Of a stretch of DNA of 11,700 nt, positions 6,227 to 11,700 are shown piece by piece. The notes beneath the pieces are model-generated. The model saw nothing but the letters and a program-made list of their open reading frames with translations. It was not told where the DNA came from and made no database searches. This stretch comes from Actinomycetes bacterium (GTDB taxonomy: Bacteria; Actinomycetota; Acidimicrobiia; Acidimicrobiales; Microtrichaceae), in NCBI GenBank assembly GCA_023427825.1, contig JAEZAI010000183.1, positions 1-11,700 of the forward strand, written 5' to 3'. The number at the start of each line of letters is the position of its first letter. The first letter of the stretch is position 1. Both the position numbers and the translations under genes were made by a program.

Positions 6227-6232
6227 TAGGTT
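6227..6232 (+). promoter_or_regulatory. -10 box of a likely leaderless MTHFR-like transcript
   Basis: TAGGTT ends eight bases before ATG 6241, identical in sequence and spacing to the acetyltransferase start on the other strand. A GGAGG also lies in the gap, but only two bases from the ATG, too close for an ordinary Shine-Dalgarno. Confidence 0.5.
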
Positions 6233-6240
6233 CGGAGGAC

Positions 6241-7005
6241 ATGGACGGCGACTTCGAGCTGATCTGCGAGGTCGAGCCGGCGACGCGACCCGACCTCATG
6301 AAGGTCCGGCACCAGGTCGGCGTGCTCGCACCCGTCGCGACGCGGTTCCTCATCCCCGACAACCACATCGGGAGGGCCACGGTCTCGTCGATCGCCGTCG
6401 CCCACGAGGTCGATCTGATGGGCGGTCGGGCCATCGCCTGCGTCAACGCCCGTGACCGCAACGTCCTCGGCTTCCGACGGGACCTCCTCACGGCCGCCGC
6501 GTACGGAGTCAGCGAGATGCTGTTCGTCTACGGCGACCGGCCCGAGACCGGCGGCCGGTCCGACGACCTCACCGTCCGCAAGATGATCGATCTGGCTCGT
6601 GAGTTCGCCGACGAGCAGGGGTGGCCGATCCGCATCGGCGTGTCCTGCGCACTCGGCGACGTCCAGCCGTGGAAGCACGAGGCCGATGCCTGGTACGTGC
6701 AGGTCTCGTACTCCGCCGAAGCCCTCATCGAGTGGCGGCAGGACATCGACTTCCACGGCGACGTCTACGCCGGCGTCATGGTGATCCCGTCGGCCCGCAT
6801 GGCACGCAAGCTGTCCGCCGACGTGCCGCAGCTGGCGGTGCCGCCCGACCTGGTGGAGCTGGTCGATCGGGACCCCGACGCCGGTGTCGCCTTCGCAGCC
6901 GACCTCATCGACGCCGTCGCCGCCACGAACCAGTTCCAAGGTGTGCACCTGGTTCCGGTGGCCCGCTACCGCGAGATCGCCGCGGCGCTGCTCGACCGTC
7001 GCTGA
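6241..7005 (+). CDS. Methylenetetrahydrofolate reductase family protein, short form
   Basis: A 254-residue protein related to MetF/MTHFR, which reduces 5,10-methylene-THF to 5-methyl-THF for methionine synthesis. Seen: E10 in 'ICEVEPA', aligning with the catalytic Glu of 'FEFFPP' in classical enzymes; 'CVNARDRN' at 67-74, matching the conserved folate/flavin strand; 'LFVYGDRP' at 94-101 with the conserved GD; 'WYVQVSYSAEAL', matching the usual 'FIQ' strand; and 'GVMVIPSARM' plus 'FQGVHLVPV' at the end. It is some 40 residues shorter than E. coli MetF. Short, monomeric MTHFRs lacking bound flavin have been reported from mycobacteria, and this may be of that sort; that is inference. It could instead act on another pterin or C1 carrier. 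It stands alone with its own promoter-like box; no metE/metH is in view. Confidence 0.8.
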   Translation: MDGDFELICEVEPATRPDLMKVRHQVGVLAPVATRFLIPDNHIGRATVSSIAVAHEVDLMGGRAIACVNARDRNVLGFRRDLLTAAAYGVSEMLFVYGDRPETGGRSDDLTVRKMIDLAREFADEQGWPIRIGVSCALGDVQPWKHEADAWYVQVSYSAEALIEWRQDIDFHGDVYAGVMVIPSARMARKLSADVPQLAVPPDLVELVDRDPDAGVAFAADLIDAVAATNQFQGVHLVPVARYREIAAALLDRR

Positions 7006-7037
7006 CGGGACGGCGAGTCGAATCGAGGGTCCGGCGG

Positions 7038-7043
7038 TACCGT
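7038..7043 (+). promoter_or_regulatory. -10 box upstream of the large lipoprotein
   Basis: TACCGT is followed by CGGGCG and then ATG 7050, the first codon of a six-residue reading frame. The lipoprotein itself starts at 7067. The same TACCGTCGGGCG string stands before the epoxide hydrolase start on the other strand. Confidence 0.45.
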
Positions 7044-7049
7044 CGGGCG

Positions 7050-7070
7050 ATGGGGGTGGGCAACGGATGA
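7050..7070 (+). CDS. Possible leaderless mini-ORF (MGVGNG) overlapping the lipoprotein start
   Basis: ATG 7050 lies six bases after the TACCGT box and opens a six-codon frame whose TGA (7068-7070) overlaps the lipoprotein ATG at 7067 in an ATGA arrangement. It could be a translated leader that delivers ribosomes to the lipoprotein start. Equally, its GGGGGTGGG may simply act as a Shine-Dalgarno within a 17-base leader. Confidence 0.25.
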   Translation: MGVGNG

Positions 7071-8239
7071 TGCGCTGGACGTGTGCGGCCGTCACGGGCC
7101 TGGTCGTGTGTGCGCTGGCCCTGACGGGTTGCGGCGATCCGGACGAGACCGGCGGGAGCACCTCGGTCAGCTCGTCACCCGATGCCGACGCGTTGGCCGG
7201 TCCCGGGACGCCGCTCGCTCCCGGGGTCGACGTGGTCGACGGGAGCCGGCTGGTCGCCGGGGTGTTCCCGTGGGCGCCGCCCGACATGGGCATCGCGATG
7301 GAGGCGTGGGAGGGGCGCGAGACCGGCACGGCTCCGGGATGGCAGGCACTGCTCGTCGTCGACGGCGACCCGGTCGAGGTGTGGGACGGCTACGCCTCGG
7401 CGCTCGGCGTGCCGGAGGCGTCCGCGGTGAGGAGCTGCACCGTCGACATCGTCACCGCACCGGACATCAAAGCCGAGGAGGCGACCACCACGATGATGGC
7501 GCCGGAGACGCCGGCGGACGCCGCCGCCAGATCGCGGTTCCTGACCGAGCCCGTGCTGGCCGGCGAGAACCTCCTCGACTGCTCGACGCACGTCGGCGAC
7601 GTGTCCATGTTCCTGAAGGTGGGCGCCAGCCGGACCTGCGTGTCGGGAGCCGACGGGAGCAACGACTGTTCGCTCCGCCCCTCGTCGCACCTGATGATCC
7701 GCGTCGGCCAGCCCCAGGGCGATCAGCCGAGCTTCGGGACGACCGAGCTCCGCTACGAGCGGGGCTTCGCCGCAGCCGGACCGGAGGGTGTCGACGGTGG
7801 CCCGGAGACGTGGCCGGGAGTGCCCGAAGGTGACGTGGTGCTGCCCCAGCTCCCGGACCTCGGACCGGAACCTCGACCGCCGGCCGCGGGGGAACCGCTC
7901 GACGACGGCATCGACCCCTTCCTCAGCTACCAGGAGAGCTCGGTCTTCGCCGTCCCGCCCGATGCCCGCAGCCTCGTCGCACCGGCGCTGGTCATCGAGT
8001 GCAACAGCGGCCTGGTCACCGTCCTCCGGATGCGCGGGAGCCCAGCCGATGCGATCGCGTACTTCGACGGCGCAGCGGACCTCGACGACCCGATCACGAC
8101 CAGCGACGGCACCACCGAGGACGGCCGGACGTGGATCACCGGCATGATCGCGACCGCCGGTGGCTACTACCTGGGTGTCACGGCCGTCGCTCGCGACGAC
8201 TCGTCCAGCGATGTCCTCATCGACGAGTGCGGCGACTGA
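7067..8239 (+). CDS. Putative secreted lipoprotein, function unknown
   Basis: A 390-residue protein with a lipoprotein signal: MMRWTCAAVTGLVVCALA then lipobox LTGC (Cys at residue 22). A Ser/Asp-rich linker to about residue 50 follows. The mature part appears to have two halves: roughly residues 55-250, with 'GWQALLVVDGDPVEVWDGYA', 'RSCTVDIVTA', 'LLDCSTHVGDVSMFLKVG' and 'LMIRVGQPQGD'; and after a Pro-rich linker ('PQLPDLGPEPRPPAAGEP'), roughly residues 285-390, with 'PALVIECNSGLVTVLRMRG', 'GGYYLGVTAVARDD' and a final 'IDECGD'. Several Cys outside the lipobox suggest disulfides. I do not recognise the fold. ATG 7067 and ATG 7070 are adjacent; 7067 is listed. It lies 61 bases after the MTHFR-like stop, with its own -10-like box, so it need not share that transcript. 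Confidence 0.85.
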   Translation: MMRWTCAAVTGLVVCALALTGCGDPDETGGSTSVSSSPDADALAGPGTPLAPGVDVVDGSRLVAGVFPWAPPDMGIAMEAWEGRETGTAPGWQALLVVDGDPVEVWDGYASALGVPEASAVRSCTVDIVTAPDIKAEEATTTMMAPETPADAAARSRFLTEPVLAGENLLDCSTHVGDVSMFLKVGASRTCVSGADGSNDCSLRPSSHLMIRVGQPQGDQPSFGTTELRYERGFAAAGPEGVDGGPETWPGVPEGDVVLPQLPDLGPEPRPPAAGEPLDDGIDPFLSYQESSVFAVPPDARSLVAPALVIECNSGLVTVLRMRGSPADAIAYFDGAADLDDPITTSDGTTEDGRTWITGMIATAGGYYLGVTAVARDDSSSDVLIDECGD

Positions 8240-8252
8240 TCGAGGCGCTCCC

Positions 8253-8258
8253 TACTGT
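8253..8258 (+). promoter_or_regulatory. -10 box of the dihydrofolate-reductase-like gene
   Basis: TACTGT lies in the 47-base spacer after the lipoprotein stop. A start site about seven bases downstream would give a short leader carrying the AGAGGAG Shine-Dalgarno. No recognisable -35. Confidence 0.4.
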
Positions 8259-8286
8259 TGGAACCCGACGCACAGAGGAGAGCTCC

Positions 8287-8868
8287 GTGGGCAAGGTGGT
8301 CATGTACGGCTCGGTGTCGGTCGACGGGTTCATCGCCGACGAGGACGACCAGCCCGGCCCGTTGTTCGACTGGTTGACCAGCGGCGACGTCCCACTTGAC
8401 GATTCCGGCGTCCTGAAGGTGTCGCAGACGTCCTACGACCACGTCCGGCCGTACTGGGACAGCATCGGCGTGACGATCGTCGGCCGTCATGTGTTCGACC
8501 TGACCGACGGCTGGGACGGCACGCCTCCGAGCGACGTCGACCACGTGGTCGTGGTGACGCACCGGCCGGCGCCCGACGGCTGGGATCCCGAGGCGCCGTT
8601 CTACTTCGTCGACGGTGTCGAGGCAGCCGTGGCGACCGCGCAGGAGCTGGCGGGGGACCGGGTCGTCGAGGTCGCTGCGGGTGATGTCGGTGGGCGGATG
8701 CTCGCCGCCGGCCTCGTCGACGAGGTGCGGATGGACGTCATCCCGGTCGTGTTCGGTTCTGGCAAGCGGTTCTTCGGGTCGGTCGACGGGCAGCAGCTGT
8801 TGGGGGACCCCGAAGTGGTGATCCAGGGCAACCGGGTGCTGCACGTGCGCTACCCGGTGCGCCGCTGA
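8287..8868 (+). CDS. Dihydrofolate reductase family protein (RibD C-terminal fold)
   Basis: A 193-residue protein starting at a GTG with a good Shine-Dalgarno (GGAG at 8277-8280, six bases before). It opens with 'KVVMYGSVSVDGFIADEDD', the first strand and loop of the RibD_C/dihydrofolate-reductase fold, then 'TIVGRHVFDLTDGW', a cofactor-side segment, 'VVVVTHRP', and the family's C-terminal hallmark 'GDVGGRMLAAGLVDEVRMDV' followed by 'IPVVFGSGKRFF'. Such proteins bind NAD(P)H and reduce a small heterocycle or other substrate; most stand-alone members are uncharacterised and are not true FolA or RibD. It is full length for the group. It sits between a lipoprotein and a short-chain dehydrogenase but has its own promoter-like box, so no operon is implied. 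Confidence 0.9.
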   Translation: MGKVVMYGSVSVDGFIADEDDQPGPLFDWLTSGDVPLDDSGVLKVSQTSYDHVRPYWDSIGVTIVGRHVFDLTDGWDGTPPSDVDHVVVVTHRPAPDGWDPEAPFYFVDGVEAAVATAQELAGDRVVEVAAGDVGGRMLAAGLVDEVRMDVIPVVFGSGKRFFGSVDGQQLLGDPEVVIQGNRVLHVRYPVRR

Positions 8869-8922
8869 GCGACCTCGCGGGCGTGACCTCCAGCGCCGCC
8901 GGTCGGCGGAGCGGAGGGGCGT

Positions 8923-8928
8923 TACCGT
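8923..8928 (+). promoter_or_regulatory. -10 box of the short-chain dehydrogenase gene
   Basis: TACCGT in the 105-base spacer before GTG 8974. It would leave a leader of about 40 bases with a CAGGAGGC Shine-Dalgarno, so this gene, unlike several neighbours, appears to be translated from a leadered message. Confidence 0.4.
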
Positions 8929-8973
8929 GCCAGCACGGAGCCGGAACGGACCGGCGCAGCAGGAGGCAACGGC

Positions 8974-9732
8974 GTGACGGACCTGACGGGACGGGTGGTG
9001 GTGGTCACCGGCGGCAACGGCGGGATCGGGTTGGGACTGGCCCACGGCGTGGTCGCAGCGGGCGCGACGGTGGCGGTGTGGGGCCGCAACGCGGACAAGA
9101 ACGCCGCCGCGGTCGACGAGCTGCGGGCAGCGGGCGCCCTCGAGTCCTCGTCGGTCGAGGTCGACGTCGCGGACGAGGAGCAGGTCGAGGCGGCGATGGC
9201 CGCCACGCTCGCCACCCACGGCAAGGTGGACACGATGATCGCCAACGCCGGCATCGGCGGCGGCGCGCCGTTCGCCGAGCAGACCCTCGAGCGGTGGCGC
9301 CGGATCATGGAGGTCAACCTCGACGGGGCGTTCCTGTGCTTCCGGGCCGCGGTCCGGCACCTGATCGAGCGGGGCGAGGGAGGCTCGCTGATCGGCGTGT
9401 CGTCCACGTCGGCCATCCACGGCGCGCCCGCCAACCAGGCGTACTCGTGCTCCAAGACGGCGATGATCGCGCTCATCAAGGGCCTGGCGGTCGAGATGGC
9501 GCGCTACGGCGTCCGGGCGAACGGCATCGTGCCGGGCTGGGTGGAGACCGAGCTGACCGCACCGCTCCTGGGGTGGGAGAAGTTCATGGCCAACACGACG
9601 TCGCGGACGCCGGTGCGGCGGTGGGGCGTCCCCGCCGACTTCGGCGAGGCCGCCGCGTTCCTGGCGGATCCCACCCAGACGTTCCACACCGGCGACCTGC
9701 TGGTCATCGACGGCGGCTACTCGATCTTCTGA
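8974..9732 (+). CDS. Short-chain dehydrogenase/reductase (classical SDR)
   Basis: A 252-residue classical SDR, the usual length. It has a Rossmann fold with the glycine motif TGGNGGIG at residues 12-19, an acidic residue in 'VEVDVADEEQ' (adenine pocket), N91-A-G, and the catalytic set S144, Y157 and K161 ('YSCSK', Tyr-x-x-x-Lys), with Ser 13 residues before Tyr as expected. 'PGWVETELT' matches the PG motif after the active site, and the C-terminus 'DLLVIDGGYSIF' is typical. 'WGRN' after the second strand hints at NADP(H) preference; that is inference. The substrate is unknown. The GTG start is supported by AGGAGG nine bases upstream. The gene converges on an epoxide hydrolase and is separated from it by a strong hairpin. 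Confidence 0.95.
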   Translation: MTDLTGRVVVVTGGNGGIGLGLAHGVVAAGATVAVWGRNADKNAAAVDELRAAGALESSSVEVDVADEEQVEAAMAATLATHGKVDTMIANAGIGGGAPFAEQTLERWRRIMEVNLDGAFLCFRAAVRHLIERGEGGSLIGVSSTSAIHGAPANQAYSCSKTAMIALIKGLAVEMARYGVRANGIVPGWVETELTAPLLGWEKFMANTTSRTPVRRWGVPADFGEAAAFLADPTQTFHTGDLLVIDGGYSIF

Positions 9733-9742
9733 CGGCACCGAC

Positions 9743-9794
9743 GGCTCTGTCCTACTGGGAGCACCCGTTCGGGTGCTCCCAGTAGGACAGAGCC
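9743..9794. terminator. Bidirectional terminator, perfect 24-bp stem
   Basis: Positions 9743-9766 are the exact reverse complement of 9771-9794, with loop GTTC at 9767-9770. The element starts 10 bases after the dehydrogenase stop and ends 25 bases before the stop of the convergent epoxide hydrolase, so it can end transcription from both sides. There is no long T-tract. The stem is unusually long and free of mismatches. Confidence 0.85.
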
Positions 9795-9819
9795 CGAGCA
9801 GAGGGAGCGGCGCGAGCGG

Positions 9820-10824
9820 CTACTCGGCGAAGCGGCGGGTGAGCCAGTCGACGAGGAGGTCGTTGACGGTCTCGGGGTCCTCCTGCTGGACCCAGTGTCC
9901 GGCGCGGGGCACCGTCGCCATCTCCAGGTCGCCGCACATGTTCGGCATGTTGGCCGCCAGGGCGGGTGGCAGCGCCGGGTCCCACTCCGAGCAGATCATC
10001 AGCGTCGGCAGGTCCAGCTTTCGGGTGCCGACCTCGGGGTAGGCGGCCGCGTTGGCGTCGATGTTGCGGTACCAGTTGATGCCGCCCCGGAAGCCGGTGC
10101 GCTCGAACGCCTCGGCGTACACGTCGATCTCGTCGTCGGTGGCGATCGGCTCGCCCACCTCGGGCACCGCGTCGAGGTCCTTGAACGGGTTGAAGCTCAT
10201 GCCCTCGGCCCGGCCGGTCCCCATCTCGAGCAGCACCTCGGGATCGACGCCGCCGACCATGAGCTTCTCGAACACCTTGCGGGGCTGGCGGTCCATGACG
10301 GCCTCGGCCACGCCCGGCTGCTGGAACCACAGCATGTACATGTCGTCGTCGTTCGGGAACATCGAGCGAAGGAACGAGGTGCCCGGGAACGGCGTGTACG
10401 GGGTGCAGATGCCGACGACGCCGGCGCAGCGCTCCGGGAAGAGCACCGGCATGGCCCACACCACGAACCCGCCCCAGTCGTGGCCGACGAACACCGCCTT
10501 GTCGATCTCCCGGGCGTCGAGCAGGTCGGCGAGGTCGCCGCAGAGCTGGCCGAGCCCGTAGGCCTCGATGTCGTCGGGAGCGCTCGATCGGTTGTAGCCG
10601 CGCTGGGCGGGGGCGATCGCCCGGAACCCGGCGGCGGCCACCGCCGGCAGCTGGTAGCGCCACGAGTAGGCCAGCTCCGGGAAGCCGTGGCTGAACACCA
10701 CCGCGGGGCGGTCGCCGCCGTCGCCCAACTCGTGCACCGCGAGCTGGATCTGCTCGCCACCGGGGCCCCCGGGCGAGTTCTTCCCCGACAACGTGTGGTG
10801 GACCGCGGGCGGGAACGTCGTCAT
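9820..10824 (-). CDS. Epoxide hydrolase (alpha/beta-hydrolase fold)
   Basis: A 334-residue alpha/beta hydrolase with epoxide hydrolase features. Seen: oxyanion-hole motif HGFPE at 46-50; 'GHDWGG' with nucleophile D116; a cap-domain Tyr, Y252 in 'INWYRN', which would polarise the epoxide oxygen; D282 in 'SEWDPALPP' as charge-relay acid; and H310 in 'AGHWVQQE' as the base. An Asp nucleophile in 'HDWGG' with cap Tyr points to an epoxide hydrolase rather than an esterase; a haloalkane dehalogenase is less likely because it would have Trp/Asn halide ligands instead of the Tyr. 'PAQRGYNRS' replaces the more usual 'PDxRGYG'. No signal peptide, so cytoplasmic. The substrate is unknown. ATG 10824 fits the family N-terminus and lies seven bases after TACCGT. 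Open frame extends further upstream but without family similarity. Confidence 0.94.
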   Translation of the reverse strand: MTTFPPAVHHTLSGKNSPGGPGGEQIQLAVHELGDGGDRPAVVFSHGFPELAYSWRYQLPAVAAAGFRAIAPAQRGYNRSSAPDDIEAYGLGQLCGDLADLLDAREIDKAVFVGHDWGGFVVWAMPVLFPERCAGVVGICTPYTPFPGTSFLRSMFPNDDDMYMLWFQQPGVAEAVMDRQPRKVFEKLMVGGVDPEVLLEMGTGRAEGMSFNPFKDLDAVPEVGEPIATDDEIDVYAEAFERTGFRGGINWYRNIDANAAAYPEVGTRKLDLPTLMICSEWDPALPPALAANMPNMCGDLEMATVPRAGHWVQQEDPETVNDLLVDWLTRRFAE

Positions 10825-10831
10825 GCGCCCG

Positions 10832-10837
10832 ACGGTA
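10832..10837 (-). promoter_or_regulatory. -10 box of a likely leaderless epoxide hydrolase transcript
   Basis: TACCGT on the minus strand, then CGGGCGC, then ATG 10824. There is no Shine-Dalgarno in the gap. The 38-base spacer to the divergent gene at 10863 leaves little room for separate promoters, so they probably overlap. Confidence 0.5.
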
Positions 10838-10862
10838 GTTGGCCCGATGGCACGCTGGACGG

Positions 10863-11700
10863 GTGGACCCCGTCGTCGTCCCGCTCGATTCGCCGGCCGC
10901 CGCGGAACCGGCCCTGGTCGGGGGCAAGGCCTCGGGTCTGGCGCGCCTGGTCGCCGCCGGGCTGCCGGTTCCCGACGGGTTCGCGGTGGTGGCCGGCGCG
11001 GACCCCGACGGCGCCGAGGTCGCCGCCACCATCGGCGAGTCGTACGCGGCGCTCGGCGACGGCACGCCGGTCGCCGTGCGGTCCTCCGCGGTGGGCGAGG
11101 ACGGCGACGACGTCTCGTTCGCCGGTGCGCACGACTCGTCGCTGGACGTCGTCGGCATCGACGCCGTGCTCGACGCAATCCGGTCCTGCCGCGGGTCGGT
11201 GCGCTCCGAGCGGGCGGTCGCCTACCGGGCGGCGCTGGGCGTCGAGGGCGAGCCGCCCATGGCGGTGGTCGTGCAGCGGATGGTGCGCGCCGACCGGGCC
11301 GGGGTGATGTTCACGCGGGACCCGCTCGGCTCCGGCGAGGTCGTGGTCGAGGCGGTCCGGGGCGCCGGCATGGCGGTGGTGGACGGTGCGGCCGCACCGG
11401 ACCCGGAGGCGCTCTCGCCGTCGGAGCTGGACGCGCTGCGCGAGCTCGCCCGCCGCGTGGAGGGGCTCTTCGGCGCCCCGCAGGACGTGGAGTGGGCGAT
11501 CGACGAGGGCGGCACCGTGTGGTTGCTCCAGTCGCGACCGATCACCGCGTCCGCACCCGTGCGCGCACTCGGCCCGAACGCCGGCAGCCCTGACCCCATC
11601 CCTGTCCCGGTCCTGGTGCGCGGGCTCGGCGCCGCACCCGGCGTCGCCACCGGGGCGGCGCGGGTGCTGCTCACGCCCGAGGACGCCGACCGGCTCGACG
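10863..11700 (+). CDS. PEP synthase/PPDK-like ATP-binding protein, compact; 3' end outside window
   Basis: An open frame of 279 residues to the window edge. It has the PPDK_N ATP-grasp markers: 'VGGKASGLARLVAAGLPVPDGF' near residue 19, 'VRSSA' at 72-76, 'SFAGAHD', 'VVVQRMV' ending at 141, 'GVMFTRDP' at 147-154, 'PQDVEWAID' near 207 and 'WLLQSRPIT' around 220-229. 'RGLGAAPGVATGAARV' then begins a swivelling phospho-histidine domain whose His would be beyond the edge. Such proteins move phosphate from ATP to a His and on to pyruvate or another acceptor (rifampin phosphotransferases are relatives). The markers come far earlier than in full-length PEP synthases, so the ATP-binding domain is shortened. 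The start is tightly bounded: an in-frame TAG lies at 10836-10838 and GTG 10863 is the first GTG after it (TTG 10839 is the alternative). It is divergent from the epoxide hydrolase. Confidence 0.85.
   Translation, partial: MDPVVVPLDSPAAAEPALVGGKASGLARLVAAGLPVPDGFAVVAGADPDGAEVAATIGESYAALGDGTPVAVRSSAVGEDGDDVSFAGAHDSSLDVVGIDAVLDAIRSCRGSVRSERAVAYRAALGVEGEPPMAVVVQRMVRADRAGVMFTRDPLGSGEVVVEAVRGAGMAVVDGAAAPDPEALSPSELDALRELARRVEGLFGAPQDVEWAIDEGGTVWLLQSRPITASAPVRALGPNAGSPDPIPVPVLVRGLGAAPGVATGAARVLLTPEDADRLD

Noticed and set aside
5944..7329. Minus-strand open frame of 461 codons opposite the MTHFR-like gene
   Set aside because: It is antisense to a protein with conserved MTHFR motifs and has no ribosome site or recognisable domain.
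6241..9732. A single operon joining the four plus-strand genes as one pathway
   Set aside because: Each gene has its own -10-like box and spacer, and a lipoprotein of unknown function separates the enzymes. Shared strand alone is not enough.
8167..9738. Minus-strand open frame of 523 codons opposite the reductase and dehydrogenase genes
   Set aside because: It is antisense to two clear enzymes, and the composition is rich in His, Arg and Asp as expected from complementing GC-rich codons.
9752..11158. Open frames on both strands that end in the residues SYWEHP..GCSQ
   Set aside because: The shared tail is only the translation of the symmetric 24-bp terminator stem, not a protein motif.
1..11700. 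CRISPR array, insertion-sequence ends, rRNA or riboswitch
   Set aside because: I saw no regularly spaced repeats, no transposase, no paired terminal inverted repeats and no conserved RNA core. The only tandem repeat noted is the coding 15-bp one at 3883-3927.

Overview
The window is very GC-rich (about 70% by eye), with GTG starts, GC-loaded third codon positions, three lipoprotein genes, a DUF222/HNH protein and the short HNH family typical of Actinobacteria. Many starts sit only 6-8 bases after a TANNNT box, as in leaderless actinobacterial transcripts. The gene content would suit an Acidimicrobiia-like actinobacterium, but that placement is inference.

Layout. Positions 1-87 (-) hold the N-terminus of an HNH endonuclease that runs off the left edge. 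Positions 235-1767 (+) hold a lipoprotein and, 15 bases later, a histidine phosphatase. Positions 1789-3966 (-) hold a GNAT acetyltransferase and, behind it, a DUF222-HNH protein of the 13E12-repeat type. Positions 4000-6240 form an accessory-looking stretch: a 64-residue membrane protein (+), a lipoprotein gene broken by two opposite frameshifts (-), a small secreted SH3-like protein (-), several hairpins, a tRNA T-arm-like motif, and spacers without clear coding. Positions 6241-9732 (+) carry a short methylenetetrahydrofolate-reductase-like protein, a second large lipoprotein, a RibD/dihydrofolate-reductase-fold protein and a short-chain dehydrogenase. Positions 9820-10824 (-) carry an epoxide hydrolase, convergent with the dehydrogenase across a perfect 24-bp stem. 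From 10863 (+) a compact PEP-synthase-like gene begins and leaves the right edge.

The genes look mostly like independent units rather than one pathway. Several have their own -10-like box directly upstream even where neighbours share a strand. The plausible functional pairings are lipoprotein plus phosphatase (close spacing) and the two pteridine/NAD(P)-type reductases near 6.2-8.9 kb, but neither is proven by sequence. I did not find a clear new multi-gene defence, CRISPR or biosynthetic system. The points most worth checking are the recurrent leaderless start architecture, the twice-frameshifted lipoprotein, the shortened ATP-grasp protein at the right edge, and the 4-6 kb region.
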